A stretch of 64,000 bases of DNA from an uncultured Mycobacterium sp. (GTDB lineage: Bacteria; Actinomycetota; Actinomycetes; Mycobacteriales; Mycobacteriaceae): positions 16,479 through 80,478 of the forward strand of contig FLQS01000025.1 in NCBI GenBank assembly GCA_900078375.1. The letters run 5' to 3'. The position numbers were made by a program, and so were the translations under genes. Below, in pieces: positions 51,741 through 58,394 of this stretch (its first letter is position 1; the number at the start of each line of letters is the position of its first letter). Under the pieces are notes generated by a model that worked only from the letters and a program-made list of their open reading frames with translations, did not search any database and was not told the DNA's origin.

Positions 51741-52337
51741 CTAGCCGAGGTCACCGTCGATGTAGCGCTGCAGGTTCGGCGCGATCGCCGCGACGATCTC
51801 GTCCTCGCCCATCGACGCAATGGGTTCGACTTTCCAGATATAGCGCATCATCGCCAGCCCCATGATCTGAGACGAGATCAGGCCGCTGCGCGTCCTGCGG
51901 TCCTCCTCATCGACGCCGAGGTGCGACGCCCCCATCAGCTGGCTCTCGACAATTCTGCGCAGCTTCTCGCGGGTAGTGGCCTCATGAGCCGCGGTCTGCA
52001 ACACCGCCCGCAGAATCGGGCCGATCTCGTCGTCGGCCCATGCGCTGAGCATCAGGCGCAAGAGCGCCTCCCCAAGCTGCGCGACCGGCGTCGTCCAGGT
52101 TTTCGCGACGTTTTCGAGCCAGCGCTGCGGCGGGTTCGTCGCCGCATCGAGCAGGCCATCCTTGGAGCTGAAGTAGTGATAGACCAGGGCCGGGTCGACG
52201 TCGGCGGCGCGCGCCACCGCCCTGATCGTGGTGCCCGCTGACCCATGCTGGGCGAACTCCCCGCGGGCGGCCTCGAGGATCCGGGCAGACAGGACGCCCT
52301 TTTCGTCGCGGGGTCCCGGGGGGGCGTTCTTCGGCAC
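51741..52337 (-). CDS. TetR-family transcriptional regulator
   Basis: 198 residues from the GTG at 52337. The open frame to 52385 would run into the operator, so the shorter form is preferred. Helix-turn-helix: GTTIRAVARAADVDPALVYH and YFSSKDGLLDAATNPP. The dyad at 52378 lies between it and the divergent hydrolase, which it probably represses. The last part (AIAPNLQRYIDGDLG) is the usual TetR C-terminal helix. The 159 bp between yebC and this gene show no gene. Confidence 0.85.
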   Translation of the reverse strand: MPKNAPPGPRDEKGVLSARILEAARGEFAQHGSAGTTIRAVARAADVDPALVYHYFSSKDGLLDAATNPPQRWLENVAKTWTTPVAQLGEALLRLMLSAWADDEIGPILRAVLQTAAHEATTREKLRRIVESQLMGASHLGVDEEDRRTRSGLISSQIMGLAMMRYIWKVEPIASMGEDEIVAAIAPNLQRYIDGDLG

Positions 52338-52377
52338 GATGACGAGCTTAGCAATAGTTTCTCGTTGCGTTGAGACT

Positions 52378-52399
52378 AGTTTCATCGTACCGTGAAACT
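52378..52399. promoter_or_regulatory. Divergent operator, TetR/CocE-like hydrolase
   Basis: AGTTTCA (52378-52384) and TGAAACT (52393-52399) with an 8-bp spacer. A second, weaker pair, AGTTTCTC and GAGACT, lies immediately upstream (about 52356-52377). The right arm ends one base before the hydrolase start codon, so binding would block its transcription or translation. Confidence 0.62.
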
Positions 52400-52400
52400 C

Positions 52401-54128
52401 ATGACGACCGAGCGCCCACTCAACGGGCCGCAGACCACCGGCCGCGAGTACCGCAACCTCAGTGCTCCGAGCCACGGCACGACCACCGATATCAACGTCG
52501 CCGTCCCCATGCGCGACGGCGTCACTCTGCTCGCCGACGTACACCGTCCCGACGGCCCAGCAGCCAAGGGGGCGCGCTTCCCCGCCCTGATCGCCGCCTC
52601 GCCCTATCCCCGGCAGATCCAGGACCTCGGCGCCCCGGCCGGGTTCATCGAGGCGGGCGCGACCGACTTCTGGGTGCCGCGCGGCTATGGGCACGTCATC
52701 GCCAACCTGCGCGGCACCGGCGGCTCCGGCGGCACCTTCGGTTTCTTCGACGCCCAGGAACGCCGCGACATGTACGACCTCGTGGAATGGGTCGCCGCCC
52801 AGCCGTGGTGCGACGGCAACGTCGGGATGATCGGCATCAGCTACTTCGCGATGACGCAGCTGGAGGCCGCCGTCGAACGCCCGCCTCACCTCAAGGCGAT
52901 CTTCCCGGTGGCCGTCACCGCCGACCTGTACGACGCCGCGGTGCACCACGGCTTGTTCAGCGCGTCGTTCGTGACGCCGTTCCTGTCCATGCTGGGGCTG
53001 ACCGCCGCCCGGACCGACAAGTTCTGGCGCAGCCGCCCGCTGGGCCTGGCGCGCTGGGTGCTCAACACCAAGCCGCTGCACCACAAGTTCGCCACCATGA
53101 ACGGCGAGGCGGCGGTGACGATGATGCGCGGGCTGCTCAAGGTGCCGCACGACCCGCATCCCTGGGACGACCTGTGGCTCGACGCGGCGGTGCGCCATCC
53201 CACCCGTGACGCCTGGTGGGACGAGCGAAACCTGCTGCCGCTGCTCGAAAATGTCGATATTCCGGTCTATTTGGGCTGCGACTGGGAGAACGTGCCGCTG
53301 CACCTGCCGTCCACCTTCACCGCCTTCGCCGGCCTGACCAACAGTCCTGCGGTGCGGATGGGCATGCTCGGACAGTACGGGCTGACCTGGCCGTGGGAGA
53401 GCCTGCACACCGAAGCGCTGGCGTGGTATGACCATTGGCTCAAGGGCCGGGACACCGGCATCCTCGACGGCCCGGCCATCCGCTACGTCCTGCCCGGCAC
53501 CGACGAGTGGCGCACCGCCGAATCCTGGCCGCCGGCCGGCACCCATCGCGAACTCGCCCTGCGCGCCGACGGCGGACTTGATGACGACGAAGGAGCATCT
53601 GGCACAAGGGAATTCATGGTGCTCGGCGCCGGGCTGGGCCGGGCCAAGCCCAGTGAGATCGATCCCACGGCATCGCTGACGTGGACCAGCGAGCCGCTCA
53701 CCGAGGCGCTCGACGTCGTCGGTGACGTCGAGCTGCGCCTGCGGGCCAGCGCCACCGCCGCCGACACCGCGTGGATCGTCACGCTGACCGACGTCAGCCC
53801 GGACGGCAGCACCGAGGCGGTCACCGCCGGGTGGCTGCGAGCCAGCCTGCGCGAGGTCGACGAGGCGGCCAGCCGCCCAGGGGCGCCGGTGCTGCCGTGC
53901 CGCCAGCCGGTCGCGGTGCCCATCGGAGAAGACGTGGAGTACCGAATTCCGTTGGTGGCCAATGCCCGCCACTTCGCGGCCGGTCATCGAGTCCAGGTCA
54001 CGATCACCAGCGACGACCAGGATCCCGACACCCCCGCGATCATGAACTTCCGCCATGCCAGCGTGGGAACCAGCAGCATCAACACGGTGCGGTCGGCGTC
54101 GCGGTTGCTGTTACCCGTTCTGGGCTGA
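52401..54128 (+). CDS. CocE/NonD-family hydrolase (X-Pro dipeptidyl-peptidase type)
   Basis: 575 residues from the ATG at 52401 (in-frame GTG at 52392 overlaps the operator). N-terminal VAVPMRDGVTLLADVHRP and the nucleophile elbow GMIGISYFAMTQ place it in the CocE/X-Pro family; the usual final Gly of GxSYxG is Ala here. The C-terminal galactose-binding-like beta domain has DVELRLRASATAADTAWIV and RVQVTITSDDQDPD. It likely cleaves an ester or amide. Repressor candidate is the divergent TetR. Confidence 0.87.
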   Translation: MTTERPLNGPQTTGREYRNLSAPSHGTTTDINVAVPMRDGVTLLADVHRPDGPAAKGARFPALIAASPYPRQIQDLGAPAGFIEAGATDFWVPRGYGHVIANLRGTGGSGGTFGFFDAQERRDMYDLVEWVAAQPWCDGNVGMIGISYFAMTQLEAAVERPPHLKAIFPVAVTADLYDAAVHHGLFSASFVTPFLSMLGLTAARTDKFWRSRPLGLARWVLNTKPLHHKFATMNGEAAVTMMRGLLKVPHDPHPWDDLWLDAAVRHPTRDAWWDERNLLPLLENVDIPVYLGCDWENVPLHLPSTFTAFAGLTNSPAVRMGMLGQYGLTWPWESLHTEALAWYDHWLKGRDTGILDGPAIRYVLPGTDEWRTAESWPPAGTHRELALRADGGLDDDEGASGTREFMVLGAGLGRAKPSEIDPTASLTWTSEPLTEALDVVGDVELRLRASATAADTAWIVTLTDVSPDGSTEAVTAGWLRASLREVDEAASRPGAPVLPCRQPVAVPIGEDVEYRIPLVANARHFAAGHRVQVTITSDDQDPDTPAIMNFRHASVGTSSINTVRSASRLLLPVLG

Positions 54129-55295
54129 CCCGAAGACCAGCGGTAGTTTCGGCAACCCGAGTGAGGGTGCCGGCCACTCGACCAGCGGATCGAACCCGGG
54201 CGCGACCTCGAAGTCGGGGATGCGGCGCAGCCACTCGGTGAGGACCAGCCTGAGCTCGAGACGGGCCAGGTTGGAACCGAGGCACCGATGGGGTCCACCA
54301 CCGAATCCCCAGTGCCGGTGCAGCTTCCCGTCCATCACCACGTCGTCACCGGAGATCGCGTCACTGCCGTCCCGGTTGATCGCCGCGAGCGGCAGCCGTA
54401 CTTTTGCGCCTGCGGGCAGCGTCACGCCTGCCACCGTCACCGGCCGGGTCGTCACCCGCGGGATCATCGGGGCCGGTGACTCCAGCCGCAGCAGTTCCTC
54501 GACGAACACCGGGATCTGGTCGGGATCAGCGCAGAGCTGCCGCCGCACATCGGGTTGGCGGGCCAGCATCAGCAGCGCCGACCCGATGGCCGATGTCACG
54601 GTGTCCAGCCCGGCCAGGATGAAGACGTAGCCCAGGCCGAGGGCCTCGCCGTCGTCGAGCGGATCGGACCCGGTCAGCACGCCCGACAGAATGTCGTCGC
54701 CGGGATTGCGGCGATGTTCGGCAATCGCTTCGGTGAGATAGGTGGCCAACTCCAGCGCCGGCGTCAGGTCGGCATCCTCGAGGGATTCCACCATCCCGAT
54801 GTCGATGATCGCGTCCTTCCACGCCACCAACCGGTCGCGATCCGCCAGCGGCAGGCCGAACAGCGTCAGGAAAACCTGGGAGGGATAGGGAATCGCGAGC
54901 TCGGACACCACTTCACAGCCGTCGGTGGCGGCGATGTCGGCGATGACGTCGATCGCCTGCTGCTGTAACGACGGGAGTATCGCCCCGAGGGTCTGCGTGC
55001 TGAAGTACGGGTGCAGGATGCGGCGAAATCGGGTGTGCTCGGGCGGGTCGAACGCGATCGGCACCATCGGCAGCGGACTGCCCAGCCCGTCGAAGGCCGC
55101 CTTCGACGAGTAGACCTCGGTGTCGCGCAACGCTTCGAGGACATCGTCGCGTCGGGTGAGCGTGTAGTAGCCCTCGCCGAAGATCACCGGACCGGCGTCG
55201 CGCAGCTTCGCCCAGCCCACACCCCGGTCGGCGGCCATCGGCAGATCGGCGAAGTCCAATCGTGGAATCGTGTCGAGGTCCTGCTCAGTGGTCAT
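54111..55295 (-). CDS. Cytochrome P450
   Basis: 394 residues. Start ATG 55295 with AGGAGG 4 bp upstream. I-helix ILAGLDTVTSAIG contains the AGxDT oxygen-binding motif, the K-helix ExxR is EELLR, and the haem loop FGGGPHRCLG holds the cysteine ligand. Soluble bacterial class I type, needing ferredoxin and reductase from elsewhere. Substrate unknown. Its 3' end overlaps the convergent hydrolase by 18 bp. Confidence 0.93.
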   Translation of the reverse strand: MTTEQDLDTIPRLDFADLPMAADRGVGWAKLRDAGPVIFGEGYYTLTRRDDVLEALRDTEVYSSKAAFDGLGSPLPMVPIAFDPPEHTRFRRILHPYFSTQTLGAILPSLQQQAIDVIADIAATDGCEVVSELAIPYPSQVFLTLFGLPLADRDRLVAWKDAIIDIGMVESLEDADLTPALELATYLTEAIAEHRRNPGDDILSGVLTGSDPLDDGEALGLGYVFILAGLDTVTSAIGSALLMLARQPDVRRQLCADPDQIPVFVEELLRLESPAPMIPRVTTRPVTVAGVTLPAGAKVRLPLAAINRDGSDAISGDDVVMDGKLHRHWGFGGGPHRCLGSNLARLELRLVLTEWLRRIPDFEVAPGFDPLVEWPAPSLGLPKLPLVFGSAQNG

Positions 55296-55350
55296 CGGCC
55301 CTCCTAGGGTCTCGCCCGCCTTTGTAGTACGCCCGAGACCCGAAAGTCAA

Positions 55351-55362
55351 TGACTCAAGTCA
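55351..55362. promoter_or_regulatory. Short dyad in P450 promoter
   Basis: TGACT-CA-AGTCA within an intergenic region that also holds a second GTCAATGACT-like half on the left. It is 56 bp upstream of the P450 start on the minus strand. A short palindrome; suggestive only. Confidence 0.3.
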
Positions 55363-55429
55363 GTGAAAATGACACCGGGCCTTGACGCCCATCGGTGGGT
55401 CGGGTCAGCAGTCCTGCGATCATGAACGC

Positions 55430-55621
55430 ATGGACCAGGCAACTTACGACAAGGGACGACAGATCCGCGCCGCGGTACTCGGCGAGGAGTACGTGGCCAA
55501 GGCCGAACGGCAGGCCGACAGCTTCAGCAAGCCGCTGCAGGATCTGCTCACCGAGTACTGCTGGGGTGCGGTGTGGGGCCGTGAGGAGCTGCCATACATC
55601 TTCGAACCCACAGCGTGTTAA
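55430..55621 (+). pseudogene. Carboxymuconolactone decarboxylase-like gene, truncated at element junction
   Basis: The first 55 residues read as the N-terminus of the CMD family: YDKGRQIRAAVLGEEYVAKA and LQDLLTEYCWGAVWGREELP, which in family members is followed by a conserved KTRSLxxLAM helix. Here the frame instead runs into YIFEPTAC and stops. The break falls around bases 55592-55597, exactly where base composition changes and small phage-like ORFs begin. The missing 3' part would lie beyond the right end of the element. Confidence 0.7.
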
Positions 55622-55625
55622 CGAA
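55592..55625. other. Predicted left attachment junction
   Basis: Placed where the CMD reading loses family similarity. Upstream is host-type GC-rich coding sequence, downstream lower-GC, non-homologous DNA. The exact core cannot be set without the right end; no attR copy was found because the window ends inside the element. Confidence 0.45.
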
Positions 55626-55637
55626 GTGACAGTTGAG

Positions 55638-55656
55638 GTGTATCGTTTCGATACAC
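55638..55656. repeat. Perfect dyad near left element end
   Basis: GTGTATCG-TTT-CGATACAC, 8-bp arms around 3 bp, 40-60 bp inside the predicted junction and 68 bp before the first small ORF. Could be an operator for the first operon or part of an attachment/recombination site. Confidence 0.6.
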
Positions 55657-55723
55657 TTGCGGCACAATAGGTTTCGCTGCGAGCGCAAACAGATTTGACC
55701 CCAAGAGCGGTACGCTAGGTGAC

Positions 55724-55927
55724 ATGAAAGAGATTGACCGCTTCATCCGCGCCGACGACGAGACGACGGTGACGGTGGAGCTGAGCACCGTTGGCTCCGG
55801 CCAGGTCGCCATAACCACCTTCAACCGCGCCACCGGCCTCCGGGAACACCTTCTGTTCTCGGTCGTCGAGGCGCAGCGGGTAGGTCAAGCACTACTGGCG
55901 GCGTATGCAAAGGCCGAGGCGGCGTAG
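55724..55927 (+). CDS. Small element protein, unknown function
   Basis: 67 residues: KEIDRFIRADDETTVTVELS and TTFNRATGLREHLLFSVVEA, compact beta then helix, no known motif. A TACGCT box 7 bp upstream of the ATG could be a -10 of a leaderless promoter. The next gene begins immediately after its stop (TAG then GTG), so they form one unit. Confidence 0.6.
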   Translation: MKEIDRFIRADDETTVTVELSTVGSGQVAITTFNRATGLREHLLFSVVEAQRVGQALLAAYAKAEAA

Positions 55928-56335
55928 GTGAGCGAGCTACTCGACGCCGCCGAGCAGCTAGAGACAGCCCTGTCCGTACTTGAGCACGCGACAGACATTA
56001 AACCGACAGGCCTTGAACGGTCTTACGACCGCAACGTCTGGGCTGAGTGGCTTTACAACCGTGCGCGGCGGCTAGATGCCCTGGCAACCCTGATAGCACC
56101 CCCACGAGAGGGCCACACAAGGCCGGGAGGGGTGGTGGGGTGCGACGGCAAGCATTACCCAAACCTGCCGGGTGACATCGACGGTGTAGCTATCCGGTCG
56201 TTGCGGGCCAGCGGCATGTCCATTCGCGCCATCGCGGAGAAAATGGGGTGCTCGGTTGGCAGTGTTCATCGCCATTGTTCAACTGTTCAGGTGCATAGCA
56301 ATGCGACACCTGAACACGTGAATTCATACCCCTAG
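55928..56335 (+). CDS. Element protein with C-terminal resolvase-type HTH
   Basis: 135 residues from the GTG at 55928. The N-terminal half is helical (DAAEQLETALSVLEHATDI); the C-terminal part SIRAIAEKMGCSVGSVHRHC, residues 98-117, is a helix-turn-helix like that of Hin/resolvase-type or sigma-like DNA-binding tails. No catalytic serine domain is present, so it is not a recombinase; a small regulator or replication/excision accessory protein is possible. Confidence 0.62.
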   Translation: MSELLDAAEQLETALSVLEHATDIKPTGLERSYDRNVWAEWLYNRARRLDALATLIAPPREGHTRPGGVVGCDGKHYPNLPGDIDGVAIRSLRASGMSIRAIAEKMGCSVGSVHRHCSTVQVHSNATPEHVNSYP

Positions 56336-56675
56336 CGCATTTGTCAATAATGATCTTGCTCACACCATTTCCAGCGACCTGGGGAAATGCCATTCAAAGT
56401 GCGCAGGAATTCGAGACCCGCATGTAATCTGAGTATATAAGGATAGTGCGAGCGTAAGCGAGCACATCGCGCTGAACGCGCCCCAGCGCAGCGGATGCGG
56501 AGCGTCATTACGTCCCCCACTGCGAACGCAGGAGAAATTGCATAGAAGAGGGAAATCACTAGATCCTCTTCCCTGCTCCAAGCTACTCGATAACCGAACG
56601 CGCACCTACCAACTTGGGAACCTTGTTGGTCGCTTACCAACTTACGTTACTTATTGACACGACAAGACAAAAGAA
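56336..56675. other. Non-coding stretch with repeats
   Basis: No convincing gene on either strand in these 340 bases. AT-rich relative to neighbours. It holds a repeated GCGAGC around 56447-56463, the ACCAAC/GTTGGT cluster at 56607-56643 and a TTGACA box at 56654-56659. Probably a promoter and control region. Confidence 0.5.
56607..56643. repeat. ACCAAC/GTTGGT repeat cluster
   Basis: TACCAACTT occurs at 56607-56615 and again at 56635-56643, with the inverted core GTTGGT at 56625-56630 between them. Three copies of the hexamer in 37 bp, alternating in orientation, next to a TTGACA box and 33 bp before the following ORF, look like a repressor or initiator binding array. Confidence 0.55.
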
Positions 56676-57254
56676 TTGACTGACTGGATACCTTTCTCAC
56701 TAGATTTTCTGAAACCCGGCGAGTACGAATATCACCGCTATGAGGGATGGATACGCGACTCTCAACGCAAGCGCCTTACTGAATACCTCAGCGATGACCG
56801 CATGGCGTGCGTGGATGTCAAACTGGCCACCGGCGGCAAGCTGCGCCTACGCAAGGCCCTTCTATTCGCCTTACAGCTGCATGGCCGTAAGGACGAACCC
56901 GCCGAGCTGGACCGTGAAATCGCAGATCCGTACTACCTCATGCAAATCGACCGGCTACGCGAACTTGGCTGGCCATTCAATCAGTGTCAGTATTGCGGAC
57001 TGCCCATCCCTGCCGCTGTCGAACAGCGCGCCATTGTCGGTTTTCGCGGCGTACTCGTCGGAATATGGAACGCTGTGCGCTGGTATTTCGACACCGACCG
57101 CCTGGAAACTCACGAAACCATGTGCCTTGCTGAACTAATGGTAGTCCCCGCTTACTACACTCCAGCGCCGCGTGCGACGTTGACCGATACCGGGAGTGAC
57201 GGCAAACCCCAGACTCGCCCACACCCTTCTGTGCGCAACCGCGTACACCACTAA
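56676..57254 (+). CDS. Element protein with CxxC motif
   Basis: 192 residues from a TTG at 56676; the start is uncertain but the reading begins well with DWIPFSLDFLKPGEYEYHRY. QCQYCGLP at residues 103-110 may be half of a zinc site. Charged helix REIADPYYLMQIDRLRELG precedes it. No domain recognised. First gene of a short plus-strand run with the two next ORFs. Confidence 0.55.
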   Translation: MTDWIPFSLDFLKPGEYEYHRYEGWIRDSQRKRLTEYLSDDRMACVDVKLATGGKLRLRKALLFALQLHGRKDEPAELDREIADPYYLMQIDRLRELGWPFNQCQYCGLPIPAAVEQRAIVGFRGVLVGIWNAVRWYFDTDRLETHETMCLAELMVVPAYYTPAPRATLTDTGSDGKPQTRPHPSVRNRVHH

Positions 57255-57273
57255 AACCGAAAGCAACTCACGC

Positions 57274-57510
57274 ATGAAAACAATTCCAAGCTCTCGCTAC
57301 CGCAACGTCCTGGCCAACTATGAGGTCCTAGTCGAGGTCAACTCGACTGGTCACCCGGTGATCGCACTCAAGGCAGACCCGATGGTCGGGAAGCCATTCC
57401 TTATGCCCATGGAAATGCGTGCTGCCCGCGATATGGCGCTGATGATCATTGACACCATTGTCAAGGTGGACCCGTCCGTGCTGGGCGAACTAATGGAACC
57501 GGCCAAGTAG
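57274..57510 (+). CDS. Small element protein, unknown function
   Basis: 78 residues from the ATG at 57274 (longer frame from 57196 overlaps the preceding gene). Beta-rich start NYEVLVEVNSTGHPVIALKA, then a helix AARDMALMIIDTIVKVDPSV. The following ORF starts directly after its TAG. Function not known. Confidence 0.6.
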   Translation: MKTIPSSRYRNVLANYEVLVEVNSTGHPVIALKADPMVGKPFLMPMEMRAARDMALMIIDTIVKVDPSVLGELMEPAK

Positions 57511-57693
57511 TTGGACGCTGTCGTAATCAGCGATCCCATGCGGGTACCCACAACGGCACAGCGCATGACCGATGGTCGCATCATCATTCGCACGCCCGGT
57601 AAGGACACGATGATCCTTTCCAAGGCTGAGATTGAACGGCTGCACCATTTCGCTGCTGGCCTCGGCGTACTCCAGGCCTTCCCCGCGCAGTAG
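57511..57693 (+). CDS. Small element protein, unknown function
   Basis: 60 residues from a TTG at 57511, or 51 from ATG 57538. TDGRIIIRTPGKDTMILSKA followed by an EIERLHHFAAGLG helix; the pattern of a strand pair and helix repeats that of the previous small protein, suggesting related folds. No motif recognised. Confidence 0.5.
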   Translation: MDAVVISDPMRVPTTAQRMTDGRIIIRTPGKDTMILSKAEIERLHHFAAGLGVLQAFPAQ

Positions 57694-57740
57694 ACAAAAT
57701 CCGCCCACATGGCGATGGGCATTCGCGCAAATGTCCGAAG

Positions 57741-57764
57741 AAATTGGCGACCAGTCGCCAATTT
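57741..57764. repeat. 24-bp palindrome with 11-bp arms
   Basis: AAATTGGCGAC (57741-57751) and GTCGCCAATTT (57754-57764) separated by CA. It follows the small-ORF run by 48 bp. The two-base gap favours a protein-binding dyad over a terminator, but a terminator for the small operon is possible. Confidence 0.65.
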
Positions 57765-57825
57765 GCATTCCCACATCTTCCCATCCTGGCCTCTGACCTT
57801 GCGATCTGGGTCATGGATTCGAGGC

Positions 57826-57843
57826 TTGTCCACCGGTGGACAA
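57826..57843. repeat. 18-bp perfect palindrome
   Basis: TTGTCCACCGGTGGACAA, continuous with no spacer. Lies 62 bp after the first palindrome in the same non-coding stretch. Confidence 0.65.
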
Positions 57844-58099
57844 AGCGGCGCTTCCCGATGGTTCGCGCCACCCTGACCAGCACCTTTGCGTTGTTTGCTG
57901 CCTGCCCGATACCCCCATGGGCTATTTCGGGTGCATAAGTGCAGCTAGGGAGGGGTGGTACAAAATCGCTGTGTTAGCCACCTCCCGCCGACCGGGACGG
58001 CTCGTCTCTGCGAGACCCACATTTCCCGTTGGCCTGCGATCCAGCGAAAACCCCATTTTGGCCTGATAAACGGCACTATTTGAAGGAAACCTAACCTAT

Positions 58100-58381
58100 A
58101 TGCGATACATCCCAACGGAGTGCCCCAAGTGCGGTAATGAACAAATCGCAAAGCCGCAAGGTGGACGACCGACGCGCTGGTGTTCTGATGGGTGCCGCCG
58201 CTCGGGTGAGGCTGAGATGTCAAGGCTTGACTCTCTCTTGCGTGCATTCGTTGAAGGCAAGTATGTCGAGATGTTGAATAACAGACTTGACGACCGCCGT
58301 GGACAGGCCATACGAGAAATGCAAGATCGATACGACCATTTAGCCGGTGTTCCGGGGCGGCCTTCGTCATGTCAGGCTTGA
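58100..58381 (+). CDS. Zinc-ribbon phage-type protein
   Basis: 93 residues. Cysteines at 8, 11, 28 and 32 (CPKCG and WCSDGC) form a zinc ribbon; the following SGEAEMSRLDSLLRAFVEGK is typical of small mycobacteriophage proteins of this class, often encoded near terminase or HNH genes. DNA binding is likely but untested. A weak AAGGAAA lies 12 bp upstream. Confidence 0.65.
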   Translation: MRYIPTECPKCGNEQIAKPQGGRPTRWCSDGCRRSGEAEMSRLDSLLRAFVEGKYVEMLNNRLDDRRGQAIREMQDRYDHLAGVPGRPSSCQA

Positions 58382-58394
58382 CCTGTGAGAGAGC

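Larger units (their letters stand above)
57694..58099. other. Non-coding stretch with two perfect palindromes
   Basis: 406 bases without a convincing gene. Two perfect dyads at 57741-57764 and 57826-57843 are its main features. GGAAACCTAACCT precedes the next ATG. The region could contain an operator, origin or packaging-related site. Confidence 0.5.

Noticed and set aside
52386..54056. Upstream extension of the TetR frame on the minus strand to 54056
   Set aside because: It runs antisense through the CocE-type hydrolase and has no family similarity before the TetR helix-turn-helix.
55600..55620. TTCGAACCC near the element junction, resembling a tRNA T-loop
   Set aside because: No acceptor or anticodon stem can be built around it on either strand, and the upstream side is clearly protein-coding, so a tRNA attachment site is not supported.
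56344..56640. 98-residue minus-strand open frame in the element
   Set aside because: Composition is unlike the neighbouring small proteins, it covers the repeat array, and there is no start signal.
57836..58066. 76-residue open frame between the palindromes and the zinc-ribbon gene
   Set aside because: It starts inside the 18-bp palindrome, has mixed composition and no recognisable pattern.
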